A stretch of 64,000 bases of DNA from Clostridium lentum (GTDB lineage: Bacteria; Bacillota; Clostridia; Clostridiales; Clostridiaceae), in assembly GCF_014287815.1 (NCBI RefSeq), contig NZ_JACOOQ010000013.1, positions 1 to 64,000 of the forward strand, in the 5' to 3' direction. Below, piece by piece: positions 20,148 through 29,462 of the stretch (positions within the stretch are counted from its first letter, which is position 1; the number at the start of each line of letters is the position of its first letter). A program made the translations under genes and the position numbers. The notes under the pieces were generated by a model. It had not been told where the DNA came from. It ran no database searches and worked only from the letters and a program-made list of their open reading frames with translations.

Positions 20148-21125
20148 TTATAATGTGAATTTAAATACATCTCTCTTTACTTTCTTAAACATTGGAGGAA
20201 GTGCTTCTGCTATTGTCTTATTCTTTAAATATGCAAGCTTTCCTTCTCCACCTTTAATAATAAGCTTGTAAGCATAAAGGAATTGATAATTTAGCCCAAA
20301 TTTATTGTCAAAGAATGAATTTATATTTCTATCACCATATTTAGTATCACCAACAATCGGATGTCCTAAGTGACTTAAGTGAGTTCTTATTTGATGACTT
20401 CTTCCTGTAATTAAGTCTATTTCTAAGAATGAGAATGCTCCATTACTTTGAATAGTCTTAACTTCCATGGCAATTTTCTTTGTATTTGGCATTTCTTTAT
20501 CATATACTTTTGATATATTTTCATTTTCATTTTTAGAAATATATCCTGTGTACATTCCATCTTTTATTCTTCCTGTTACTAATGCATTATAATACTTCTT
20601 AACCTGTCCTTCTCTAATCATTTCATTCATTTCTCTTAAGGCTTCGAAGTTTTTACCGAAAATAACAGCACCAGAAGTATTTCTATCTAATCTATTACAT
20701 GGTGCTGGTGTAAAAGTAAGTTCCTTTTCTGGAAGATAATCACCTTTATCATTTAAGTATGATAATACATAATCAGTTAAAGATGGTTCTGCTCCTTTTT
20801 GGTCTGGATGAACTAAAACACCTGGCCACTTTTCAACAACTAGTATATTGTCATCTTCAAAAGTAATCTTCATAGAACCTGAATTTACTTTTATAAAGTT
20901 TACTTCTTTGCTTGTATTAGTTTCTTTCTTAGATTGTAAGTATCTTACTTCTATTTCATCACCTAATTCTAAAGCATAATTTTCTTTTTTCTTTGTTCCA
21001 TTAACTCTGATATCACCTTTTCTTAAAGCTTTGAATATAGCACTTAATGGTACATCTTTAAAGTATTTTCTCAAAAATTTATCTAATCTCTGACCAGCTT
21101 CATTTGTTCCTATTTCTATTTTCAC
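20148..21125 (-). CDS. RluA-family 23S rRNA/tRNA pseudouridine synthase (RluC/RluD-like)
   Basis: The 325-residue protein has an N-terminal S4 RNA-binding domain (residues about 12-60, RLDKFLRKYF) and the RluA catalytic motif NRLDRNTSG at residues 144-152, with D147 as the catalytic aspartate. SHQIRTHLSHLGHPIVGD is the second family signature. It converts uridine to pseudouridine in RNA; the exact target is unknown. The start codon is GTG at 21125 after GGAGATGA. It forms an operon with the flippase. Confidence 0.92.
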   Translation of the reverse strand: MKIEIGTNEAGQRLDKFLRKYFKDVPLSAIFKALRKGDIRVNGTKKKENYALELGDEIEVRYLQSKKETNTSKEVNFIKVNSGSMKITFEDDNILVVEKWPGVLVHPDQKGAEPSLTDYVLSYLNDKGDYLPEKELTFTPAPCNRLDRNTSGAVIFGKNFEALREMNEMIREGQVKKYYNALVTGRIKDGMYTGYISKNENENISKVYDKEMPNTKKIAMEVKTIQSNGAFSFLEIDLITGRSHQIRTHLSHLGHPIVGDTKYGDRNINSFFDNKFGLNYQFLYAYKLIIKGGEGKLAYLKNKTIAEALPPMFKKVKRDVFKFTL

Positions 21126-21190
21126 TTAAATCATCTCCTGTTTTCCGTACTCTTTTTTTCTTTTCCCCATTGTATTAGATTAATATTATT

Positions 21191-22375
21191 TTAGCAACTT
21201 GTCAAATAATCAACGATAAATTCACAACCAATGGCTATTCCTATTGGCAATGATTCTTCATCAATATCAAATAAACTGCTATGGGCTGGATGTATAATTC
21301 CTTTTTCAATATTTCTACATCCTAAGAAATAGAAAACCGAAGGAACTTCATTGGCAAAGTATGCAAAACTTTCAACTCCCATCTTAGGATTCTTTTGTTC
21401 TAATACATTTTCTATGCCAATTACCTTTGCAGCATTTTCTCTAAGCATTTCAACAAGGTTAGCATTATTTATCAGACAAGGATAAGACTCTTCTATTTCA
21501 ATTTGGCATTCTGTTCTTAATGTTCTAGCAATACCTTCAGCAATTTCCTTCACTCTTTTCACAGAATGTTCTCTATCCTCTTTAGTGATGGTTCTGATTA
21601 TACCGCCAATTTCAACTTCATCAGGTATTATATTGCTAGCTGTACCACCATGAATGGAACCTACTGTAACCACCGCTAAATTACTTGGATTTATTTCTCT
21701 ACTAACAATAGTTTGCAAGGCCATAATAATTTGACTACTTGCCACTACTGGGTCAACAGCTGCTGCTGGATAAGCACCATGAGCTCCTTTTCCCTTAACC
21801 ACTATCCTAAATGGATTGGATGCTGCATTGACAGTATCTCTTTTTACCATTATTGTTCCTGTATCAATAGTTTCCTCCATATGCAGACCATACACCATAT
21901 CCACATCTGGATTTTTTAATATTCCTTCCTCAATCATCACTTTTGCTCCACCAGTAGTTTCTTCTGCTGGCTCAAAGATAAGTTTTACAGTTCCTCCAAA
22001 AATATCTCTATTCCTATTTATAAGCTTTGCTACCCCTAATAATATAGAAGTATGTCCATCATGTCCACATCCATGCATCCTGCCTTTTATCTTTGACGCA
22101 TAACTACACTTTTTCTTATCCTCTAGCGGTAAAGCATCAATATCTGCCCTGACAGCAATAACCTTCCCATTATCAGCTTGTTTACCTTTTATCAATGCAC
22201 ATACTCCTGTTTTTGCATATTCTTCATAAACAATTCCCTCTTTAGTTAAAAACTCCTTAATAAGCCTAGAAGTGTTAAACTCCTCATATCCTATTTCAGG
22301 ATTTTCATGCAATGTCCTTCTAATAGCTATAATTTCATCTTTAATGCTCTCTGCTTCATTTTTAAATCTACTCAT
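21191..22375 (-). CDS. M20-family amidohydrolase (N-acyl-amino-acid amidohydrolase / hippurate hydrolase-like)
   Basis: The 394-residue enzyme shows HENPEIGYEE, then RADIDALPL (residues 76-84), MHGCGHDGHTS at 100-110 with the metal-binding C103 and H105, and FEPAEET with the acidic ligands. A lid domain (about 185-300) interrupts the catalytic domain. The family hydrolyses N-acyl amino acids or aminobenzoyl-type amides in the cytoplasm with Mn or Zn. The physiological substrate is not evident. It begins 18 bases after the FtsA-like gene. Confidence 0.92.
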   Translation of the reverse strand: MSRFKNEAESIKDEIIAIRRTLHENPEIGYEEFNTSRLIKEFLTKEGIVYEEYAKTGVCALIKGKQADNGKVIAVRADIDALPLEDKKKCSYASKIKGRMHGCGHDGHTSILLGVAKLINRNRDIFGGTVKLIFEPAEETTGGAKVMIEEGILKNPDVDMVYGLHMEETIDTGTIMVKRDTVNAASNPFRIVVKGKGAHGAYPAAAVDPVVASSQIIMALQTIVSREINPSNLAVVTVGSIHGGTASNIIPDEVEIGGIIRTITKEDREHSVKRVKEIAEGIARTLRTECQIEIEESYPCLINNANLVEMLRENAAKVIGIENVLEQKNPKMGVESFAYFANEVPSVFYFLGCRNIEKGIIHPAHSSLFDIDEESLPIGIAIGCEFIVDYLTSC

Positions 22376-22393
22376 ACCCCTTTAGCCCCTTTT

Positions 22394-24460
22394 TTACTTT
22401 TCCCAATAAATATTAATAACATCTCCATCTTTAACCATATCTGTATATGATGCTACTTCTCCATTCAGCTTAAGAACTATATTTCCCTTTAGCTCTGATA
22501 AATCAAAGTTTATGTAGCTGAATATTTGTACAAACATCATGGAAGACATGTCATTAATTTTAACTTCTTCATCATTAACTATTACCTTCATGGCATATAT
22601 AGCTTCATCCTCTAATTCTTCACTGAATTCATTTGTCATATTATCTTTGTCACAATTTGTATTTTTTTCATCTTGCTCAATAATTAGTGATTCATTTATA
22701 TTATTACAATGATTTTCTTCACTGTATCTACAATCTTCAAAGACCAATTTATCACCATTATTTATTATATATTCATCATTGCCTTTTACTTCATTGATAA
22801 AAACATCACTTGTAGTATTTATTATATACTTTTTCACATCTCCAATATTTTTTGGATATATTATTTCAATGATGTCCTGGTCAGATATATATGTGTCAAG
22901 TGAAACTTTATTATCATTTACTATAGCAATTGGTTTTATAACGGTACTAATGTTATTAATAAAAATTTCTTTTTCTTCATAATTAGTTAATAATTCTGTA
23001 ACTGTAGCTGCTGCATTTTGTCCATTTTTTGCATAAATTATATTTACTTCATCACCATCATTAATTGTAGAATCAATAGATGCCTCTTGACCATTTACTT
23101 TAATAATAGCATTCTCTCCTTTGTTTCCAAAGGTTATCTTTTTAACTCCATTTAAAGTATATCTTAAATTTTTACCTCTTTTTGCCATAAGCATGGCAGG
23201 ATCTATATCAGCATGTACTAATACATCTTTTACAGTATGAGCATGAGAATTAAATAAACTTATTGGAATATGATTAAGATATACATTAACAAAATCATTG
23301 CCTTCATTTTTCAAACCTACAAGGGCTATACCGATTACAGTAACACCTGCTGAGCCATAAGCATTTTCTGCTATACATGATTCTATTGAATCTCTATCCT
23401 TTATTGCTATTCTATCTTTAGGTATATTGGAATTTTTCGCTATTTCCTCAAGAATCCCTGGTGTATGCGCTCCTCCTCCTACAACAAAAATAGCACTGGG
23501 AGGTTTATTTCCATTAAGCTCTTTAATTTTTTCCCCAATGGTCTCCCCTACTTCTGCAACTATAGGACTAATAACTTCTTTAAGCTTTTCAGAACTTCTA
23601 GAACATTCAAATCCTAATATATCTATAAATTTTATTTCTTCCTCTGTATTTATTTGCCTTTTTATAATTTCTGCAGTGTTAAAATCTACTAAACATTCTT
23701 TTGCTATAACCTCTGTTACTTCATCACCTGCTATAGGAACCATTCCATATGCTACTATACTTTGATCAGCACTTATAGCTATATCTGATGTTCCTGCTCC
23801 AATGTCCACCAAAGCAATATTTAATAATCTTAACTTTTGTGGAACTACTGCTTCAATGGCTGCAATAGGCTCTAGCGTCAGGCTGCTTACTCTCAAACCA
23901 CACTTATCCATAACTGAATATAGAGAATCAACTACTGATTTTGGTAAGAAAGTTGCTATTATTTCTACAGATATATTTTCACCTTTATGTCCTAAAAGAT
24001 TTGAAATTATATAACCATTTAAATAATAGTTAACTACAGAATAGCCAACACAATATAGCTCTCCAACCACTTCTTTTGCTATACTTTCTTCTGCTTCCTT
24101 TATAGCTTTAAGCTCTAAAGTCTTTATCCATTCACTATTTATGGACTCATCTTTATTTAAATCTAGCTCTGCCTTACTATTAACAGTTTTTAGGAACCTT
24201 CCTGCAGCTGCAATATTAACTTTTTCAAGCTTTACATTTAGTTCATTTTCTAAATTTTGTATCACTGACTTAACAGTTTTTGTAACTAGAGAAATATCAT
24301 GTATTTGACCATCAAGCATTGCCCTCTCATGGTGCTCAATGTAACATTCTTTAATAACATCAATCTTTGTTCCCTTTACAATCCCTGCTGATCCAATTAC
24401 GGATCTTGTACCAATGTCCAAGGAAAATTTTATGTCTTCAACACTAAATTCTTTTTTCAT
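22394..24460 (-). CDS. FtsA-like actin-family ATPase with long C-terminal beta-rich extension
   Basis: Residues about 8-380 have the actin-like fold of FtsA/PilM: phosphate loop SLDIGTRSVIGSAG, a family segment AMLDGQIHDIS, phosphate 2 VDIGAGTSDIAIS and adenosine loop VVGGGAHTPGI. The rest (about 390-688) holds several similar beta-rich units with patterns such as VNGQEASIDS..INDGDEVNIIYAK, perhaps beta-grasp-like. Total length (688) is far above canonical FtsA (about 420). Such long FtsA-like proteins are known in clostridia; role in division or envelope assembly is inferred. A promoter and a palindrome lie upstream. Confidence 0.75.
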   Translation of the reverse strand: MKKEFSVEDIKFSLDIGTRSVIGSAGIVKGTKIDVIKECYIEHHERAMLDGQIHDISLVTKTVKSVIQNLENELNVKLEKVNIAAAGRFLKTVNSKAELDLNKDESINSEWIKTLELKAIKEAEESIAKEVVGELYCVGYSVVNYYLNGYIISNLLGHKGENISVEIIATFLPKSVVDSLYSVMDKCGLRVSSLTLEPIAAIEAVVPQKLRLLNIALVDIGAGTSDIAISADQSIVAYGMVPIAGDEVTEVIAKECLVDFNTAEIIKRQINTEEEIKFIDILGFECSRSSEKLKEVISPIVAEVGETIGEKIKELNGNKPPSAIFVVGGGAHTPGILEEIAKNSNIPKDRIAIKDRDSIESCIAENAYGSAGVTVIGIALVGLKNEGNDFVNVYLNHIPISLFNSHAHTVKDVLVHADIDPAMLMAKRGKNLRYTLNGVKKITFGNKGENAIIKVNGQEASIDSTINDGDEVNIIYAKNGQNAAATVTELLTNYEEKEIFINNISTVIKPIAIVNDNKVSLDTYISDQDIIEIIYPKNIGDVKKYIINTTSDVFINEVKGNDEYIINNGDKLVFEDCRYSEENHCNNINESLIIEQDEKNTNCDKDNMTNEFSEELEDEAIYAMKVIVNDEEVKINDMSSMMFVQIFSYINFDLSELKGNIVLKLNGEVASYTDMVKDGDVINIYWEK

Positions 24461-24483
24461 TAGTTTTTACCTCATTAACATTA

Positions 24484-24520
24484 TAAATAGGCATTATATA
24501 ATGCTATATAAGCCTATTTA
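24484..24520. repeat. Perfect 9-bp inverted repeat downstream of the FtsA-like promoter
   Basis: TAAATAGGC (24484-24492) and GCCTATTTA (24512-24520) are perfectly complementary and lie just downstream of the -10 box. It could be an operator or a leader hairpin. Confidence 0.6.
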
Positions 24521-24521
24521 A

Positions 24522-24550
24522 ATTATATTATATATATTGACTATATTCAA
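24522..24550 (-). promoter_or_regulatory. SigA-type promoter of the FtsA-like gene
   Basis: On the minus strand TTGAAT (24550-24545), a 17-base spacer and TATAAT (24527-24522). It lies about 60 bases before the start codon. Confidence 0.7.
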
Positions 24551-24564
24551 TGTTTTACAGCCTA

Positions 24565-24954
24565 TTAGTGACTTTCTCTGAGTTCCTTTTCTAGTTCATA
24601 AAGCCTGAATTTTTCTGACTGTGTAAACTCTACACTGCTACTTCTCTTTTCAATAAGTTTACAATACTCATTAAACTTTTCTTCCCCTAACTTGTTACGA
24701 ATCATATTTAAATAACATTCTCGTAAATAATCTTTTTCTTCCTGATTCAGTATTTCATAATTTAATAATTTTTCTTTATAACCTTCCAGCACTTTTTTAT
24801 CTTCATCATGAACATATGCATCATTTTCTTTTAAAAGCATTTCTATACGTTCTATCTCTTCTGGAGATAAAATCAAAGCATTTGCTTCAAAAGTTAAAAA
24901 ATTAATAAATAATATTATTGCCATTATACATAAAACTGTATTTTTACTTTTCAT
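24565..24954 (-). CDS. Small exported helical protein of unknown function
   Basis: I do not recognise this 129-residue protein. It has a signal peptide or N-terminal anchor (residues about 7-24, ending near ANA) and a charged helical remainder rich in E, K and L with patterns such as LSPEEIERIEMLLKEND and NQEEKDYLRECYL. Two cysteines (in RECYL and EYCKL) lie in the exported part. The Shine-Dalgarno GGAGGAAG supports the start. It lies just downstream of the helicase gene and could share its transcript. Confidence 0.6.
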   Translation of the reverse strand: MKSKNTVLCIMAIILFINFLTFEANALILSPEEIERIEMLLKENDAYVHDEDKKVLEGYKEKLLNYEILNQEEKDYLRECYLNMIRNKLGEEKFNEYCKLIEKRSSSVEFTQSEKFRLYELEKELRESH

Positions 24955-25008
24955 AAAGCTTCCTCCAACATCTATATGACAATATTATTATGCACTATGT
25001 TTAAAAAA

Positions 25009-27000
25009 TTAATTTACTAATATAATTAAATTATTTTCCATCAGTACTTTTAAAGAAAAGCTTCTGCAAATGTCTTTGAATTTAATGGTAATTTTATCTT
25101 TGTCTATCTCTATTACACTACCTTCACCATAAGTCCTATGATAAAGCATATTACCTACTTCTATTCCATAATCAACCTTTTCAGATTCTTCTTCAAGATG
25201 AGACTCGGCAATAAATCTAGAAGCCTCTCTAAATTTTCCTCTCATTGTTTTAGGTGAAAATACATACAAATTATTTATTGCTCTAGTAATACCCACATAA
25301 AACAACCTTCTTTCCTCTTCTATATTTTCTTCCATAGATGATTTATGAGGTATTACCTCTTCATTGCAATTAATAATATAGACATTATTAAACTCCATTC
25401 CTTTTACTCCATGAATGGTACTTAAAATCACACCATCTTCAACAACTTTGCTACTTTCAATCTGTTCTTCCACATTATTAACGTGTACCAAGAATTCAGT
25501 AATAGTTTTAAAACCTTCAGCTGCCCCTTTAAACTCTTCTAATACATCTTCTAAATCATCAAGACTTTGACCATATTTATTAGCGTATTCCCTTAAATAA
25601 TCAATATAACCCATGGTAGATATTATGTATTGTATGGCACTACCTAAAGACATTTTATTTAAATATAATATTTCTTTTCTTAAGTCATCAATCTTTTTGC
25701 ACTGGAACGGCGGCATATCCTTTTTATTAATTAATATATCAAAAGGTGATTTATCTTCTTTATAATTATTAATATATGATAAATTTTCTTTACTCATATA
25801 TCTAAAAGGCTTGTTTATTATCCATGCAAAGGCATTCTTATCATATTGGTCAATAGATAATTTCAAATAGTTAATTAAATCCCTACAAATAAAATGATTA
25901 AAAAAATTATATCCTTTATCTAATAACACAAATGGAATCTTTCTTTTTGTAAGCACATCTATCATACTTCTAGATTCCATATTGGTTCTGTATAAAATAG
26001 CATTATCCCCATATGTGCCTTGATAATTTTCTTTTATGTATTTAGCAATTTCTTCACCTTGCATATATTCATTATATGGAGTACTATAATGAACAATTCC
26101 ACAATTATTGCAATAAGATATTATTTCCTTATCATTTCTATTTTCATTTTTATCAATTAATCGCTTTGATACCTCCACAATATTATTCTTACTTCTATAA
26201 TTAGTAAGAAGCTTAACCTTTACTCCACCTTTAAAAGTGTCATGAAAATTAACCATATATTCTGGCTTAGATCCCCTAAATGAATAAATACATTGATCTT
26301 CATCACCTACAGCAAAAAGTTCATTATCTTTATTCATAAGCATTAAAAAACTCACTTGTATATTATCGCAATCCTGAAATTCATCTACTAGTACATACTT
26401 AAACACCCTTCGGTACTTTTCTAAAATATTCTTCTTTTCTGTAAATAACTTTAATACTTTCACCGATAAATCATCAAAATCCCATAAACACTCTCTTTCT
26501 TTGTTACTTTCATAAACCTTTAAACATTCTAAAAATATATCCTTGCTCACAGTAGATTTAAATTCATCAACAGTACATAAAGAAGTCTTAAACATAGAAA
26601 TATTATTCATCACTTCTCTAACTTTATCATCATTAACATCATCAAAATACCTAGACAATACATTCTTTATAATGGCATGCCCCTTTCCTCCATCCATTAT
26701 TTTTATATCATAACCCTCTCTCAGTAATATCTTATAAAACAATCCATGAAAAGTACCAAAAAAAGGTGCTCTTTCTTTTTTAAATATATTTTTATATCTA
26801 TTTCTCATATTATCAGCAGCTGCTCTTGTAAATGTTATCACTATTATATTACCTTCATTTATCTTCAAATCCTCAATAAGATGATTTACTCTATTAATTA
26901 TTACTGTTGTCTTACCTGAACCAGGAGAAGCTACAACTAAAACATTTTTTTCTTTTATATATACTGCATTTCTTTGATTAATATCTAAATTTACTTTCAT
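25009..27000 (-). CDS. UvrD/PcrA-type superfamily 1 DNA helicase
   Basis: The 663-residue protein shows SF1A helicase motifs in order: Q motif LDINQRNAV, Walker A ASPGSGKTT (residues 24-32), Walker B LVDEFQDCD, motif III GDEDQCIYSFRGS, motif V-like STIHGVKGMEF and motif VI LFYVGITRA. The C-terminus (about 605-660) looks like the small Tudor-like domain of PcrA (VGNMLYHRTYGEGSV). It is shorter than typical PcrA (about 730), so it may be a second UvrD-like helicase acting in DNA repair. Confidence 0.9.
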   Translation of the reverse strand: MKVNLDINQRNAVYIKEKNVLVVASPGSGKTTVIINRVNHLIEDLKINEGNIIVITFTRAAADNMRNRYKNIFKKERAPFFGTFHGLFYKILLREGYDIKIMDGGKGHAIIKNVLSRYFDDVNDDKVREVMNNISMFKTSLCTVDEFKSTVSKDIFLECLKVYESNKERECLWDFDDLSVKVLKLFTEKKNILEKYRRVFKYVLVDEFQDCDNIQVSFLMLMNKDNELFAVGDEDQCIYSFRGSKPEYMVNFHDTFKGGVKVKLLTNYRSKNNIVEVSKRLIDKNENRNDKEIISYCNNCGIVHYSTPYNEYMQGEEIAKYIKENYQGTYGDNAILYRTNMESRSMIDVLTKRKIPFVLLDKGYNFFNHFICRDLINYLKLSIDQYDKNAFAWIINKPFRYMSKENLSYINNYKEDKSPFDILINKKDMPPFQCKKIDDLRKEILYLNKMSLGSAIQYIISTMGYIDYLREYANKYGQSLDDLEDVLEEFKGAAEGFKTITEFLVHVNNVEEQIESSKVVEDGVILSTIHGVKGMEFNNVYIINCNEEVIPHKSSMEENIEEERRLFYVGITRAINNLYVFSPKTMRGKFREASRFIAESHLEEESEKVDYGIEVGNMLYHRTYGEGSVIEIDKDKITIKFKDICRSFSLKVLMENNLIILVN

Positions 27001-27137
27001 TTTTCCCCCTATGATTCAAAACATCTTTTTTACATATCTACTATGTTATCATAATTATTGCCCTTATTTTATAAAAATAACTACATTAATAATAATTTCT
27101 AGATGTTTGTATAGTAATTATTAAATTAATCCTAAAA

Positions 27138-27166
27138 TAAAAAAACATCTTAAAAAATTAAGATGT
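27138..27166 (-). terminator. Terminator of the 74-residue Cys protein gene
   Basis: Arms 27145-27153 and 27158-27166 pair perfectly over 9 bp; the minus strand continues into a seven-T run. Confidence 0.88.
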
Positions 27167-27173
27167 CTTTTTA

Positions 27174-27398
27174 TTAATAATCCTTTAATGCCCCAACTAA
27201 TTGATAGATATCTTCTTCTATATCATCATTAGAATAATTAAATTTCTTATCAATATTATCTTTTATATTAATACTTTCGCTATCTAAATACTCTTTAAAT
27301 GGACATATCTCATAACCTTTAGGATCAGGATACATTGGACATTCATTATAACAATTTACTCTCACTTTGCCTGTTGACCAAAATGGGCACTTACTCAT
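27174..27398 (-). CDS. Small cysteine-containing protein of unknown function (74 residues)
   Basis: I do not recognise this protein. It starts MSKCPFWSTGK and has cysteines at 4, 16, 20 and 32 in the N-terminal half, a spacing that could bind a metal or a cluster, followed by an acidic tail with DDIEEDIYQL. The true start is the ATG at 27398: it has AGGGGAGAGG in front, while a TTG six codons upstream overlaps that Shine-Dalgarno. The gene stands alone with its own terminator and an upstream perfect palindrome over a -10 box. Confidence 0.65.
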   Translation of the reverse strand: MSKCPFWSTGKVRVNCYNECPMYPDPKGYEICPFKEYLDSESINIKDNIDKKFNYSNDDIEEDIYQLVGALKDY

Positions 27399-27441
27399 AA
27401 ACCTCTCCCCTTGCAAATAAAGATTATATTTTATCTAATTA

Positions 27442-27467
27442 TACAGTTATTATACATCATAACTGTA
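27442..27467. promoter_or_regulatory. Operator-like 9-bp inverted repeat over a -10 box
   Basis: TACAGTTAT (27442-27450) and ATAACTGTA (27459-27467) are perfectly complementary. On the minus strand a TATAAT (27454-27449) lies inside the repeat, 51 bases before the start of the small Cys protein gene, which suits repressor binding. Confidence 0.5.
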
Positions 27468-27560
27468 AAAAAATAAATACTTTTACTTTATTTACCTGTA
27501 CATTTATGAATATGTCCTTTATACTCACCTTTTTCTTGACTTAAACTATTAATACTTATA

Positions 27561-27878
27561 TTATTTATTTTTAATTACAGTAATATTAATAATTTCATTT
27601 TGAAAAGCTTTTAATAAAGCTTTTTCCAGTACTTTTTCTCTATCAAAATTTTCTATATCTCTGCATTCAGCAAAAACTTTATTAATATCACCATTTGCAT
27701 TTCTATAAGTAAGCGTAACATATGGCTTATCAAAAGTAACATCTACTATTTTTAGCCCCCAAGAAATTTGTGCAAAATCACCATCTATTTTCAGTCTAGT
27801 AAGCTCATTTAATTTTTCTGTTTCTTCATTTGGATCTGTTACAATAATTAATTCATCTCCAACTTTATACTTAGACAT
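27561..27878 (-). CDS. Conserved-looking hypothetical protein (105 residues)
   Basis: I do not recognise this cytoplasmic protein. It opens MSKYKVGDELIIVTD, a beta-strand-rich pattern, and continues with strands (VDVTFDKPYVTLTYRN) and a C-terminal helix (EKVLEKALLKAFQNE). No signal peptide or membrane segment. The start is well supported by AAGGGGATGAGG. It is divergent from perR, sharing a 175-base intergenic region. Confidence 0.55.
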   Translation of the reverse strand: MSKYKVGDELIIVTDPNEETEKLNELTRLKIDGDFAQISWGLKIVDVTFDKPYVTLTYRNANGDINKVFAECRDIENFDREKVLEKALLKAFQNEIINITVIKNK

Positions 27879-27993
27879 ATCCTCATCCCCTTACCTTTTT
27901 ATATTAATTTAACATATTTTAAATATTTTTTCAACAATTTTGTAAAAATTTATAAATTTTTTCTTTATATTCTATATTAATTAATATTTATTA

Positions 27994-28023
27994 TTGACAA
28001 ATAATTATACAGTTTCATATAAT
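27994..28023 (+). promoter_or_regulatory. SigA-type promoter of perR
   Basis: Consensus TTGACA (27994-27999), 18-base spacer, TATAAT (28018-28023). The AT-rich half sites TAATTAT (28002-28008) and ATAATTA (28022-28028) could be part of an autoregulatory site, but their information content is low. Confidence 0.85.
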
Positions 28024-28053
28024 AATTACATAGAATTAAAGGCGGTGCTATTT

Positions 28054-28461
28054 ATGGAGAACATATCTTTAATATTTAAAGAAAAAAAATTAAAACTTAC
28101 GCCTCAAAGATTAGCTGTATATCAATATTTAAAATCTACAAATGAGCATCCTTCTGCTGAAATTATTTATAATGCTCTTCAAGCAACTTATCCTACTATG
28201 AGTCTTGCAACTGTATATAAGTCTCTTAAAACTCTTGTAGAAGTAAACTTAGTACAGGAACTTAATGTAGGAGAAGGCAATTTTAGATATGATGCTAACT
28301 GTTTTGAGCATTGTCATATTCAATGTGTAAAATGTGGTAAAGTTGAAGACTTAATGAATCTTCCTCTTCCAAATCTAAATTCTATAGTTGAAGAAAATTC
28401 AGACTATAAAGTTAATTGGAATAAAGTATTCTTTTATGGACTATGTAAAGAATGCCAGTAG
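28054..28461 (+). CDS. perR: Fur-family peroxide regulator, PerR type
   Basis: The 135-residue protein begins MENISLIFKEKKLKLTPQR, an N-terminal winged helix, then the metal-binding dimer domain. Every B. subtilis PerR ligand is present at a constant offset of five: H32, D80, H86, H88, D99 for the regulatory Fe/Mn site and C91, C94, C131, C134 for structural Zn. PerR represses peroxide-stress genes and is inactivated by oxidation of its histidines. The start is the ATG with AAAGGCGGTG upstream; a longer reading would begin inside the -35 box. Confidence 0.92.
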   Translation: MENISLIFKEKKLKLTPQRLAVYQYLKSTNEHPSAEIIYNALQATYPTMSLATVYKSLKTLVEVNLVQELNVGEGNFRYDANCFEHCHIQCVKCGKVEDLMNLPLPNLNSIVEENSDYKVNWNKVFFYGLCKECQ

Positions 28462-28482
28462 GTTAAACTTACTGGCTTTTTT
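28454..28482 (+). terminator. Terminator of perR
   Basis: GCCAGTA (28454-28460) pairs with TACTGGC (28470-28476), with further inner pairing, and a six-T run follows. The stem includes the perR stop codon. Confidence 0.9.
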
Positions 28483-28527
28483 GTATTATCTCACCCTTAA
28501 AATCATATATATTATAGAGGTGATATA

Positions 28528-29436
28528 ATGACAAAATTTATTATCATAAAGAAGAAAACCATCATTGCTATTATGCTCAGTATTTTAGCAATTTCCATCT
28601 TGTTTTTCTGCATAAATTATACTAAAAATATTTCCGCTTTTTTTACTCTTTCAAAACCTAATCATATTTATTATTACGACTTGGATGGAGATGGTATGAA
28701 AGATGAACTAACTATATCTGAGATTAACAACTATTATGAAATCAAAATTGAAACTTCAAATAAAGATTACATTCTTAATTGTTCAAATATAAATTTTTTA
28801 ACCATCTGCCCATATTATGATTTAAAAGTAAATATTCTAGATTTATCTCGGGATAATATTCCTGAAATAATTCTTTCAAATTATTATAACAATACATCTC
28901 AATACTGCATCTTTAAATGGAATGGTACTAGCTTTGAAAACATATTCTGCTGCAATAATAATATACTTGGAGTAATAGATTCAAAGAATTCCAAAACGCC
29001 AATCCTCTTAAAAAGCAATTTTTTAAATAACAACGATTTCTCATCATATTTCCTTGATAATGACACAGTTAAGGAAGTCACCATCAATACTGGTAATATA
29101 TTCTCACTAGATGAAGTAGGAAAATTTATTGATTTAATTGAATACCCTTACGAACCAGAAGAACTACCTGATATATTTACTCCTAACATATCCAGTGATG
29201 AACTTAAAATTTTTTGGAACTTAAATAAGGATAATTATGAATATAAATTCCAAAGTGCTTATTTTTGTGATAATGATTGGAATAACTTAGGTAATCCTAG
29301 CTCTATTTTATGGACCTTATCTTTTCAAAAAATAAGTCGTAATGATATAACCAAACATTCTAAAGAAGTACTTATTCACCTTACTGTTAATATAGATTAT
29401 TTAAATCATTATAAGATTTCATCAATTTCAACATAA
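28528..29436 (+). CDS. Membrane-anchored extracellular protein with FG-GAP-like calcium motif, function unknown
   Basis: The 302-residue protein has a basic N-terminus (KKK), one membrane segment (residues about 12-34), then an exported region. YDLDGDGMKDELTI (near residue 50-63) is the Ca-binding loop seen in FG-GAP/VCBS and EF-hand-like repeats, and DLSRDNIPEIILS (near 111-123) looks like a second unit. No enzymatic motif is visible. It is preceded by GAGGTG, and lies downstream of the perR terminator, so it has its own promoter. Confidence 0.6.
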   Translation: MTKFIIIKKKTIIAIMLSILAISILFFCINYTKNISAFFTLSKPNHIYYYDLDGDGMKDELTISEINNYYEIKIETSNKDYILNCSNINFLTICPYYDLKVNILDLSRDNIPEIILSNYYNNTSQYCIFKWNGTSFENIFCCNNNILGVIDSKNSKTPILLKSNFLNNNDFSSYFLDNDTVKEVTINTGNIFSLDEVGKFIDLIEYPYEPEELPDIFTPNISSDELKIFWNLNKDNYEYKFQSAYFCDNDWNNLGNPSSILWTLSFQKISRNDITKHSKEVLIHLTVNIDYLNHYKISSIST

Positions 29437-29442
29437 AATAAA

Positions 29443-29462
29443 AGGCCGCTATATTGCGGCCT
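29443..29462 (-). terminator. Terminator at the end of the low-complexity gene cluster
   Basis: AGGCCGC (29443-29449) pairs perfectly with GCGGCCT (29456-29462), unusually GC-rich for this window. On the minus strand the stem runs into TTTTATTTT, which fits the minus-strand cluster better than the convergent plus-strand gene. Confidence 0.75.

Noticed and set aside
27994..28053. Longer start for perR at a TTG
   Set aside because: That codon lies in the -35 box TTGACA, so it is upstream of the transcript start.
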